Program-made: the position numbers and the translations under genes | Shown: one piece after another, positions 1 to 4,854 of the stretch | How positions within the stretch are numbered: the stretch's first letter is position 1 | Layout: every line of letters begins with the position of its first letter | NCBI GenBank assembly: GCA_021736565.1 | Contig: JAIPFO010000282.1 | Span: forward strand, 1-5,092 | Direction: 5' to 3' | DNA: 5,092 nucleotides | DNA from: Phycisphaerae bacterium | GTDB taxonomy: Bacteria; Planctomycetota; Phycisphaerae; Sedimentisphaerales; SM23-30 | The notes under the pieces: model-generated | Seen by the model: only the letters and a program-made list of their open reading frames with translations | What the model was told of the DNA's origin: nothing | Database searches by the model: none

Positions 1-565
1 CCTGCATGATGCAGTGTTTTCGGTATTTTTCAGAGGCTTCAACCAGCGCCCAGCAGTCTTCCAGCGACAGTGCAATATTGACCTCCGAGGCGGCATGTTT
101 GCCGTTTTTCATCGCGGCCAGACAAATCGGGGTGTGCCATCGCCAGGGGGCCGCGTTATAGACCAGGTCCAGATCCTGCTCTTCGCACATGCGGACAAAA
201 TCCCTATCGCCTTTGGTATAAACCGCCGGTTCGGCCCCGCCTTTTTCCATGATATGTTTGCGAGCCCATTGGGCCTTTTCCGGGCGAATATCACATACCG
301 CCACGACCTCTGCACCTTTAATATCCACCAGGTTTCGAACATGGCCGGAGCCCATATTGCCTATGCCGACAAAGCCTACTTTGATCACATCTTTGGGGGA
401 ACTACCGACGCCAATCATGCTTTTATGGCCAGTTAATGCGTTTTTCATGGCGGGTTTTAGCTGATGACCACAGCCCGAAACGGTCAGAGCCGCCATCGCG
501 GACCCGAACCCAGCTAAAGTCCCTTTTTTCAAAAAACTACGTCGATCTAACGGATTATCCATCAT
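1..565 (-). CDS. GH109-like Gfo/Idh/MocA-fold protein, Tat-exported putative lipoprotein (partial, N-terminal 188 residues)
   Basis: The reading frame is open from the ATG at 565 to the left edge, so the C-terminal part is missing. Residues 7-14 (DRRSFLKK) are a twin-arginine motif. A short hydrophobic stretch follows and ends in VSGC (Cys32), a good lipobox, so the product is probably a Tat-exported lipoprotein. The Rossmann domain begins near residue 60. The dinucleotide-binding loop GIGNMGSGH is at 67-75, and VVAVCDI at 87-93 ends the second strand in the acidic residue expected for NAD binding. APWRWH (139-144), AAMKNGKH (150-157) and EVNIALSLEDCW (161-172) match my memory of family GH109 (alpha-N-acetylgalactosaminidases using a tightly bound NAD) better than generic Gfo/Idh/MocA dehydrogenases. 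The substrate cannot be told, because the catalytic half lies outside the window. GGAG at 573-576 lies 7 nt before the ATG at 565, which favours it over the adjacent ATG at 562. Confidence 0.9.
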   Translation of the reverse strand, partial: MMDNPLDRRSFLKKGTLAGFGSAMAALTVSGCGHQLKPAMKNALTGHKSMIGVGSSPKDVIKVGFVGIGNMGSGHVRNLVDIKGAEVVAVCDIRPEKAQWARKHIMEKGGAEPAVYTKGDRDFVRMCEEQDLDLVYNAAPWRWHTPICLAAMKNGKHAASEVNIALSLEDCWALVEASEKYRKHCIMQ

Positions 566-625
566 AATTATACTCCAGAATGTAATAGTATGAACTGAAT
601 AGGTCTATGAACATCCACGGGGAAC

Positions 626-654
626 ATTTTAGTCGATTCTGATCAAGTTGTACA
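626..654 (-). promoter_or_regulatory. Candidate sigma70-type promoter of the GH109-like gene
   Basis: On the minus strand TGTACA (649-654, 4 of 6 matches to the -35 consensus) is followed after 17 nt by TAAAAT (626-631, 5 of 6 matches to the -10 consensus). Transcription would start near 619 and give a leader of about 54 nt before the ATG at 565. The -35 box sits in a cluster of AAGTTG/CAACTT half-sites. The call is from consensus matching only. TATAAA on the minus strand near 680-685 is an alternative -10, but no good -35 lies at the right distance from it. Confidence 0.4.
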
Positions 655-668
655 TCAACTTAAGTTGA
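645..668. promoter_or_regulatory. Operator-like cluster of three AAGTTG half-sites
   Basis: AAGTTG at 645-650, its complement CAACTT at 656-661 and AAGTTG again at 662-667 form two overlapping inverted repeats. The right-hand pair makes a perfect 14-bp palindrome, TCAACTTAAGTTGA (655-668). The left-hand pair encloses the candidate -35 box of the GH109-like gene. This is the usual geometry of a repressor site, but the binding protein is unknown. Confidence 0.4.
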
Positions 669-946
669 CTTTCGCACTTTTTATACGGTGATTCGCTGCC
701 CAGAAGGGGCATTTTCGTACAAATTGAATAAAAAGTGACAACGAAATATCATTTGAAGTTAGAATAAATGGTTCAAAATGCGTTCTAACGGCCGTGCCTC
801 AAAAACAAATGAACGATTCAACGATAAAAAGCACTAAAGGGTACTTTGAATATCGGCAAGTTACGCCAGGAGGTATAGTAAGTAACGGACAAATTCAACT
901 GGAAACGTGTATGAACAACGATATCAGGTCAAGACCAGGGAAAGAG

Positions 947-975
947 GCCTGCGTCATGATACCGATGACGCAGGC
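947..975 (-). terminator. Hairpin terminator downstream of the DUF2617 gene
   Basis: GCCTGCGTCAT (947-957) and ATGACGCAGGC (965-975) form a perfect 11-bp stem with a 7-nt loop, starting 24 nt after the minus-strand stop codon. The following minus-strand sequence is CTCTTT, a short and imperfect U-tract. The stem is strong and well placed, but termination efficiency is uncertain. Confidence 0.7.
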
Positions 976-998
976 GTGAATGCTTTATGATGCCGGCA

Positions 999-1544
999 TT
1001 ATTTCATGGAGAATAGCGACTGGGTTTTGATAATCGTTTGCTGATCGGGGAAGGCATGATAGGTGTGCATGTGGAGTTCTTCCCAACGGGCCTCGTAATC
1101 AATGTAACTGAAAGGAATAAGGGGTCCCCTGGCCCATTGTGGGAAGGGGGTACAGATGCCACGTTTTTTCGTAAGCTTAAGGAGGTTTTTATGGGACGTT
1201 TCATACAGGTTGGCACTCATGTTCTCAACCTGAAAGTTCATCATGTAAATAAAATCATCGCCCCAACGACTCTGGTGAGTTTTTTCCTTTCGGAATGGAA
1301 ACTCTTGCAGATGTCCCCGGATGGGCAGTAACTGCTCGGGCGAGCAGATGAGTTCTGTCATGCAATGTTTGGAGTGAAAGACACTAATGACATGGCTACA
1401 GCCGGTTAGCCAGATATTCACCTCGTAATCACCCTGAAAAAATTGTTGATTACGATAGATGTTGAACAACTCTGGATGTAAGGGTCGACTAAACAGGTTG
1501 AAACTGAGCACCTCGGTTGATTGTTGCGTTCTTGATGATTCCAT
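999..1544 (-). CDS. DUF2617 family protein
   Basis: A 181-residue soluble protein with no signal peptide or membrane helix. It resembles the DUF2617 family, known from actinobacteria and planctomycetes, whose function is unknown. Landmarks I recognise from planctomycete members are the N-terminal SFNLFSRPLHPEL (14-26), SYIDYEAR (146-153) and the conserved C-terminal block HAFPDQQTIIKTQSLF (163-178). The length is about that of planctomycete homologues, so it looks complete. The ATG at 1544 is preceded by GGGG (1551-1554) with a 6-nt gap, an acceptable though not ideal ribosome site. A later in-frame ATG at residue 62 would remove the conserved N-terminus. It is separated by 430 bp or more from both neighbours and has its own terminator, so it is probably monocistronic. 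The family call comes from memory, not from a search. Confidence 0.85.
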   Translation of the reverse strand: MESSRTQQSTEVLSFNLFSRPLHPELFNIYRNQQFFQGDYEVNIWLTGCSHVISVFHSKHCMTELICSPEQLLPIRGHLQEFPFRKEKTHQSRWGDDFIYMMNFQVENMSANLYETSHKNLLKLTKKRGICTPFPQWARGPLIPFSYIDYEARWEELHMHTYHAFPDQQTIIKTQSLFSMK

Positions 1545-1604
1545 AATATACCCCGGACACTTATAAATCCTACAACAGATCGCAGCAAAAGCCTGCTGAC
1601 CGGC

Positions 1605-1634
1605 ATTGTATTAGCCCATATTCGGGTATGTAAG
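1605..1634 (-). promoter_or_regulatory. Weak candidate promoter for the DUF2617 gene
   Basis: On the minus strand CTTACA (1629-1634, 4 of 6) and TACAAT (1605-1610, 5 of 6) are separated by 18 nt. They would start transcription near 1598, about 54 nt before the ATG at 1544. The -35 box falls inside the left arm of the large hairpin at 1624-1662. Only consensus similarity supports the call. Confidence 0.3.
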
Positions 1635-1662
1635 TCTTTTGGATTTAAAGTCTTACATGCCC
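1624..1662. repeat. Long inverted repeat upstream of the DUF2617 gene
   Basis: Positions 1624-1634 pair with 1652-1662 (11 bp including one G-T pair). After one T-T mismatch, CTTT (1636-1639) pairs with AAAG (1647-1650), leaving a 7-nt loop. AAGTCTT also occurs twice directly (1632-1638 and 1648-1654). Neither strand has a U-tract after the stem, so it does not look like an intrinsic terminator. Its position at a candidate -35 box makes a protein-binding site possible. Confidence 0.55.
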
Positions 1663-1936
1663 CGGGCTGAGGCTAAACACCCGGCCAAGAGTTTCACGTC
1701 TATGCGTCTATAGGATTAAGGTAATCGCAAACACTCCTTCCATTCTATCACGTTAACTTATTTTTGATTCTGTCTCCCGCGTTACCCTTCGAAAATAACA
1801 CGAAAAACAGGGGTGAGACACCAGGTTTAACACATCAAAAAAACATAGGACTCTGGCGTCTATTCTGCTTTATCCTGCCTCATTTATTATAACCAACCGG
1901 AGGCTCCAGACAAGGTAAAATGTTGTTTTCAGTACT

Positions 1937-1959
1937 GATAAATAAAATATTTTATTATC
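1937..1959. repeat. AT-rich near-perfect palindrome
   Basis: AATAAAATATTTTATT (1941-1956) is a perfect 16-bp palindrome. It is extended by GAT (1937-1939) and ATC (1957-1959) with one extra A at 1940. It could be a protein-binding site or a cruciform-prone element. No gene boundary lies nearby. Confidence 0.5.
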
Positions 1960-2114
1960 GGGCGTTACCCTTGCCTGTGAGTTTTTCGTAGCTTTCAGCG
2001 ATAAAGAAGCATAACTTCTTTTGCAGTCGTGGTTTATTGATAGCCGTATTTTTCAGCATCCCAAAAATGAAACATTTATTTTTATTAAAAAATATATTTT
2101 TATTAAAGTTTTTT

Positions 2115-2136
2115 AAGGCCAAAGTATTGGTCTTTT
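2115..2136 (+). terminator. Possible plus-strand hairpin with short U-tract
   Basis: AAGGCCAA (2115-2122) pairs with TTGGTCTT (2127-2134) around an AGTA loop, with one G-T pair. Two further T residues follow, so the U-tract is TTTT if the last stem pairs fray. No plus-strand gene is recognised upstream. This is therefore either the end of an unrecognised plus-strand transcript or a chance hairpin in AT-rich sequence. Confidence 0.25.
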
Positions 2137-2173
2137 AAAAGAGATGGCCGATGGGAAGATTTTTAGAAACGAT

Positions 2174-2193
2174 TTTTGACGTCCGCGTCAAAA
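2174..2193. promoter_or_regulatory. Palindrome of the TGACG-N4-CGTCA type
   Basis: TTTTGACG (2174-2181) and CGTCAAAA (2186-2193) are perfect complements around TCCG. The core TGACG-N4-CGTCA recurs at 4855-4868 in another intergenic region, and TTTTGACGT also occurs inside the box found upstream of the membrane HTH gene. It has the form of a dimeric repressor site, but the regulator is unknown and it lies downstream of the OmpA gene terminator. Confidence 0.4.
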
Positions 2194-2235
2194 TAGTTTT
2201 CAGTTTTGAATATATGGTTCTGCCACCGCGACCAT

Positions 2236-2265
2236 AAAAAAAGGGCAACCACAACGTGATTGCCC
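2236..2265 (-). terminator. Intrinsic terminator of the OmpA-family lipoprotein gene
   Basis: GGGCAA (2243-2248) pairs with TTGCCC (2260-2265). After one C-A mismatch, CAC (2250-2252) pairs with GTG (2256-2258) around a three-base loop. The seven A residues at 2236-2242 give a run of seven U in the minus-strand transcript directly after the stem. The stem begins 39 nt after the stop codon of the OmpA gene. Confidence 0.95.
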
Positions 2266-2304
2266 GAGAGTTCGTTTCATATTTAATTGTCGCTGGCGTG
2301 CAAA

Positions 2305-3066
2305 CTACCTGGTGGGAAGAATAAAAATTTCAACCCGTCTATTTTTGGCATTTCCTTTATTGGGCACATTCGGTTCGATGGGGCTGAACTCGCCCTTGCC
2401 CTCAATGGTAATATGGGATTCCAGGTTACCACCACTGGCGAGTATGCGCTCAACCGCGATAGCCCGGTGGGCGGAAAGATGCCAGTTGGTTGGATGCTTG
2501 GCGATGGAGTATTTGATAGGCTGATCATCGGTATGCCCAACGACCTTAATATCAAATCCCTCGGCAATAGCGGAATTTAAGATGCCGCTAAGTAAGTTAA
2601 TCTGCTCCTGGGCGTCAGGCTGAACAACATCCGAGCCGCTCTTGAAGACCAGGTCGCTTTTAAATCGCACAACCCCATTTTCAGCGTCATAAGTCACCAT
2701 ATCGGAGCCACTTTTCTGGGCCCATTCTGCAAGGGCATTACTCAGTGCGATCGGCAGAGCGGGTTTGCCAACCTGTTCTGAGAGCTGCTTGATCAGGTCC
2801 TGCTTACCCAGAAGTGAATTCTGCAGTGCGGTGTTTGCCTCCCGGGCGGCATTGAGCATCGCCATGACACTATCATATTTGCTCTGGCAGGCCTTGGTTT
2901 GATCGGCCCAGCTGGCCTGCTGGTCCATCAGTTGGCTCAATTTTTCCTGAACGGTGAGATTCTGGTTTTTACACCGGTCGTATATCGCCTTAGAAACACA
3001 CCCATTGGTCACGACTAATAATAAAGCTAAAGCCCCTGAGATACATGTAATTCGTCTAACGTTCAT
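2305..3066 (-). CDS. OmpA-family peptidoglycan-binding lipoprotein
   Basis: A 253-residue envelope protein. Residues 1-22 are a signal peptide with a hydrophobic core (ALALLLVV, 12-19). TNGC ends at Cys23, an imperfect but plausible lipobox, so the protein is probably lipid-anchored. Residues 30-95 are Gln/Lys/Leu-rich and probably helical or coiled-coil. The OmpA/MotB-type C-terminal domain covers about 123-250. Its hallmarks are FKSGSDVVQPDA (141-152), the GHTDD motif (177-181) whose Asp contacts diaminopimelate in the family, NWHLSAHRA (194-202), and KNRRVEIF (241-248) with the conserved Arg. The likely role is to anchor the outer envelope to peptidoglycan. The ATG at 3066 is chosen because AAAGGAG (3076-3082) lies 9 nt before it. 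An in-frame TTG at 3087 would place the ribosome site inside the gene. It has its own promoter and terminator and is probably monocistronic. Confidence 0.95.
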   Translation of the reverse strand: MNVRRITCISGALALLLVVTNGCVSKAIYDRCKNQNLTVQEKLSQLMDQQASWADQTKACQSKYDSVMAMLNAAREANTALQNSLLGKQDLIKQLSEQVGKPALPIALSNALAEWAQKSGSDMVTYDAENGVVRFKSDLVFKSGSDVVQPDAQEQINLLSGILNSAIAEGFDIKVVGHTDDQPIKYSIAKHPTNWHLSAHRAIAVERILASGGNLESHITIEGKGEFSPIEPNVPNKGNAKNRRVEIFILPTR

Positions 3067-3075
3067 TGAATAGTA

Positions 3076-3082
3076 CTCCTTT
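3076..3082 (-). promoter_or_regulatory. Ribosome binding site of the OmpA-family gene
   Basis: AAAGGAG on the minus strand, 9 nt before the ATG at 3066. It decides the start codon against the upstream in-frame TTG at 3087. Confidence 0.85.
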
Positions 3083-3172
3083 CGCAAGACGGGTCATCGA
3101 CAAAACATACCCATCCGGGCACATTCTTTTTAATCGCTCGCACTGTAAAGTTATCATTTTAAAGAGTGACAT

Positions 3173-3201
3173 CCCGGCCAAACGGCACACGCCAGGCCGG
3201 G
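3173..3201 (-). repeat. GC-rich hairpin in the leader of the OmpA-family mRNA
   Basis: CCCGGCC (3173-3179) pairs perfectly with GGCCGGG (3195-3201). Inside, GGC (3184-3186) can pair with GCC (3191-3193). If transcription starts near 3218 as the promoter predicts, this structure lies about 17 nt from the 5' end of the mRNA. No U-tract follows directly, so it looks like a 5' stabilising or regulatory hairpin rather than a terminator. Confidence 0.5.
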
Positions 3202-3224
3202 TAAGGGAAAACTCAATCGCGATC

Positions 3225-3254
3225 AGTATAATTGAGGGTTACGGCAAAAGTCAA
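3225..3254 (-). promoter_or_regulatory. Sigma70-type promoter of the OmpA-family lipoprotein gene
   Basis: On the minus strand TTGACT (3249-3254, 5 of 6) and TATACT (3225-3230, 5 of 6) are separated by 18 nt. Transcription would start near 3218, giving a leader of about 150 nt. The -35 box lies inside the 18-bp box shared with the region upstream of the membrane HTH gene, so the two genes may be co-regulated. Confidence 0.65.
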
Positions 3255-3256
3255 TA
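3239..3256 (-). promoter_or_regulatory. Shared 18-bp upstream box, copy at the OmpA-family promoter
   Basis: The minus strand reads TATTGACTTTTGCCGTAA, differing at one base from TATTGACTTTTGACGTAA at 4784-4801. It overlaps the -35 element of the OmpA-family promoter, and the conserved bases extend about 11 nt past the TTGACT hexamer into the spacer. That is more than a shared -35 box needs and suggests a regulator site. Confidence 0.5.
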
Positions 3257-3330
3257 GAACAAGAAAGAACATTGATTAAAATTCAGCATCAACGCACCAC
3301 CCTACTTTTAACGCCGGGGGCATCCATAAC

Positions 3331-3373
3331 GGCACTCACGCAGTATTCGTAACATAAATGGCTATCGAGTGCC
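3331..3373. repeat. Widely spaced 7-bp inverted repeat
   Basis: GGCACTC (3331-3337) and GAGTGCC (3367-3373) are perfect complements 29 nt apart, in the gap between the membrane HTH gene and the OmpA-family promoter. No U-tract lies in the position needed for termination. Its role is unknown and it may be chance. Confidence 0.3.
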
Positions 3374-3425
3374 ACAGAAAAAAATAACATTCAAATTAAA
3401 AAATCGTTCCTGTCTTTCAAATCAG

Positions 3426-3460
3426 CCTTTATGGTGCCCTAAAACGGGGCGTCATAAAGG
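3426..3460 (-). terminator. Strong hairpin downstream of the membrane HTH gene, probable terminator
   Basis: The 14 bases at 3426-3439 pair without a gap with 3447-3460 (12 Watson-Crick pairs and two G-T pairs) around the loop TAAAACG. It begins 68 nt after the stop codon of the upstream minus-strand gene. The direct U-tract is missing: the minus strand continues CTGATTTGAAAG. It may therefore be a non-canonical or factor-assisted terminator, or a 3'-end stabiliser. Confidence 0.55.
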
Positions 3461-3528
3461 GTATGAGGCCGGGATCTTATTTGAGGCCACCGAGTCAGCT
3501 GAAGGACGCCGCCGGGCTTCGTGTGTTA

Positions 3529-4653
3529 TTATTTCTTTACCTTTTTTTGTTTTTTAGGCTTGGGCGTTTTGACTTTCGCTGCTTTTTTAGCCTTCTGTGC
3601 CTTCGGCTTAGCAGGCTTTCCTGCATTATTGGCCATTGTAGTGCCGACAATAACGACCAGGATGGCCAGAACGATGGCGCCGCCGGTGACATAGAGGATA
3701 TTCGCACCAATTGTATTTAAAATTTCGGGTTGCACACCATTTATTCCTGCAATGGTGACAAAGGCCAGGTAGATGAGCATTAAAAACGGAATAATCAGCA
3801 TGGCACCAAAAGCGCCACTGGTCGGGTCATACATTTGCATCGCCCGAACCATTTCGATTTTTCCCGGAGAGGCACTATCCTGCTCCGGCATGGGGGCCAT
3901 CTCAGGCGGGGAAGTTTCAGCGGACGTATCGGCCTGGACTTCCAGGCGGGACTGGGGTTGGGATTCTTCACGGCCACCATCATCGGCGGTCGGATAAATT
4001 TCTTCCAGGAGCTCAGCACCCAGGCTGGTATCATCCGCTTCACGTGAAAGGTCAAGCAATCCACTACCGCTGGCACCGCTATCCAGTGAGATCTGGTCGG
4101 CAAAGTCAGGGGCCACCTGCGTTTGGGCCATCAGGGCGGAATTTGACAATTCGTCCATCCCCGCCGAATCATCCATAACGTTGATCCCATGCGAGGTGAC
4201 GACGGTATCGTCCTTATTGGCGGCGGTCTCATTGGTTTCATCGAGACTGATCTGATCGGATGTATCGCTGGGAGCCAGGCCGATAAGGCTTCCGGTGTCG
4301 GCAGGGGTCAGGTCAAACTGACTGGCGGAGGCCGAAGAATCCCCTTCCTCAATGCTGTCCAATGGCGACCCGGTATCAATGGGCGACAAACCAATTTGAC
4401 TGGAAGTTTCGGTAGGGGCCAGTCCAATTTCATCAGAGGTGTCATCAAGAGACAGAACCATGTCATCAGAACCTGGCGTCATATCCCCTAAATCGTTGAT
4501 ATCGAGGTTGTCAACTTCATCAATTTTGAACATGACCTTGGCGCCATCGCGAAATTCACGAAGTAGTCCGTCCTGGACCATCTTTTTAATCTCGTCAGCG
4601 GATCGTCCAAGTTTCTTTTGAACTTCTTCAGTGCTATAGAACATCTTTGCCAT
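3529..4653 (-). CDS. Membrane protein with N-terminal MerR/excisionase-like HTH domain and lysine-rich tail
   Basis: A 374-residue protein. Residues 4-50 (FYSTEEVQKKLG, then EIKKMVQDGLLREFRDG) have the pattern of a MerR/excisionase-type helix-turn-helix, as in planctomycete proteins of the same layout. Residues 53-265 are acidic and Ser/Thr-rich, with degenerate units of about 11 residues: IGLAPTETSSQ (76-86), IGLSPIDTGSP (87-97), FDLTPADTGSL (113-123) and IGLAPSDTSDQ (124-134). Two hydrophobic helices follow, about 281-303 and 317-340. The tail (346-374) is Lys/Pro/Ala-rich and strongly basic. Both ends are probably cytoplasmic, which would tether a DNA-binding domain to the membrane. This is inference, and the target is unknown. 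GGGAGG (4663-4668) lies 9 nt before the ATG at 4653, whereas the in-frame Met4 would be 18 nt away. It has no enzymatic motif and is long for a MerR/Xis regulator. Confidence 0.85.
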   Translation of the reverse strand: MAKMFYSTEEVQKKLGRSADEIKKMVQDGLLREFRDGAKVMFKIDEVDNLDINDLGDMTPGSDDMVLSLDDTSDEIGLAPTETSSQIGLSPIDTGSPLDSIEEGDSSASASQFDLTPADTGSLIGLAPSDTSDQISLDETNETAANKDDTVVTSHGINVMDDSAGMDELSNSALMAQTQVAPDFADQISLDSGASGSGLLDLSREADDTSLGAELLEEIYPTADDGGREESQPQSRLEVQADTSAETSPPEMAPMPEQDSASPGKIEMVRAMQMYDPTSGAFGAMLIIPFLMLIYLAFVTIAGINGVQPEILNTIGANILYVTGGAIVLAILVVIVGTTMANNAGKPAKPKAQKAKKAAKVKTPKPKKQKKVKK

Positions 4654-4662
4654 GGGGGCAGG

Positions 4663-4668
4663 CCTCCC
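4663..4668 (-). promoter_or_regulatory. Ribosome binding site of the membrane HTH gene
   Basis: GGGAGG on the minus strand, 9 nt before the ATG at 4653. It supports this start over the in-frame ATG three codons later. Confidence 0.75.
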
Positions 4669-4683
4669 TGCTGAGGTTTCTGG

Positions 4684-4700
4684 AATATTAATTTGACGTA
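4684..4700 (+). promoter_or_regulatory. Partial inverted copy of the upstream box
   Basis: The minus strand here reads TACGTCAAATTAATATT. The plus strand of the box at 4784-4803 reads TACGTCAAA, four bases, then AATATT. The element is therefore a shortened copy (two bases fewer) in the opposite orientation, between the two full copies and the start of the membrane HTH gene. Confidence 0.3.
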
Positions 4701-4737
4701 GGAATCATATTTATCCAGCTCAAGCGAATATGGATGA

Positions 4738-4771
4738 TTACGTTAAAAGTCAATATTTACAAGTAAAAACG
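4738..4771 (-). repeat. 34-bp direct repeat, copy 1, upstream of the membrane HTH gene
   Basis: Matches 4784-4817 at 29 of 34 positions, with starts 46 bp apart. The minus strand contains TATTGACTTTTAACGTAA, so each copy holds a TTGACT hexamer. No good -10 box lies 16-18 nt downstream of this one, so it is more likely a regulator site than the promoter itself. Confidence 0.6.
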
Positions 4772-4783
4772 TTTATTTGAGTG

Positions 4784-4817
4784 TTACGTCAAAAGTCAAT
4801 ATTGACGCGTGAAAACG
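4784..4817 (-). repeat. 34-bp direct repeat, copy 2, upstream of the membrane HTH gene
   Basis: The minus strand contains TATTGACTTTTGACGTAA, with TTGACT followed after 16 nt by AATAAA, a weak -10 match (4 of 6). Within the copy, GTCAATATTGAC (4795-4806) is a perfect 12-bp palindrome, and CGTCAA (4787-4792) is repeated inverted as TTGACG (4802-4807). Copy 1 has the palindrome with one base changed. Confidence 0.6.
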
Positions 4818-4854
4818 CCGATCACAAAACAGGATCAACGCTTCAAAATACTTA

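Larger units (their letters stand above)
566..946. other. Intergenic region between the DUF2617 terminator and the GH109-like gene
   Basis: I see no credible gene here. Besides the candidate promoter and half-site cluster, it holds a small hairpin (TGCCC 697-701 with GGGCA 707-711) followed by TTTT on the plus strand. It also holds a 7-bp inverted repeat, GTTAGAA (758-764) with TTCTAAC (783-789). Neither can be assigned to a gene. Confidence 0.5.
1545..2235. other. Long AT-rich intergenic region without a recognisable gene
   Basis: This stretch of nearly 700 bp has many stops in all frames and no ORF with both a good ribosome site and plausible composition. It holds several short repeats: GCGTTACCCTT twice (1779-1789 and 1962-1972), CGTCTAT three times (1697-1703, 1705-1711, 1857-1863), the inverted pair TGTCTC (1771-1776) and GAGACA (1815-1820), and the palindromes listed separately. 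A small RNA could lie here, but I match no known RNA family. Confidence 0.5.

Noticed and set aside
14..436. Plus-strand ORF of 140 codons
   Set aside because: It is antisense to the GH109-like gene, whose motifs are unmistakable on the other strand, and its composition is that of a reverse-frame shadow.
665..687. Plus-strand promoter from TTGACT (665-670) and TATACG (682-687)
   Set aside because: The spacer is only 11 nt and no plus-strand gene follows.
794..979. Plus-strand ORF of 61 codons
   Set aside because: It runs through the whole terminator hairpin of the DUF2617 gene, lacks a ribosome site and has an unstructured composition without recognisable motifs.
1920..1991. Plus-strand 23-codon ORF in the AT-rich gap
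   Set aside because: Only AAGG lies close before the ATG, and the AT palindrome explains most of its codons. The evidence is too thin.
2312..2580. Plus-strand ORFs antisense to the OmpA-family gene
   Set aside because: They mirror the conserved OmpA C-terminal domain, which is clearly coded on the minus strand.
3056..3172. Minus-strand 38-codon leader ORF overlapping the start of the OmpA-family gene
   Set aside because: It begins directly after the GC hairpin arm with no ribosome site and no recognisable peptide signal. The overlap with the gene start is suggestive of translational coupling, but without a start signal I do not call it.
3795..4103. Second minus-strand ORF inside the membrane HTH gene
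   Set aside because: It is an alternative frame of a longer gene with a good ribosome site, coherent domains and two membrane helices.
4738..4817. Origin iterons or a CRISPR-like array
   Set aside because: Only two diverged copies with a 12-bp gap are present, there is no replication initiator or cas gene, and the position is a promoter region.
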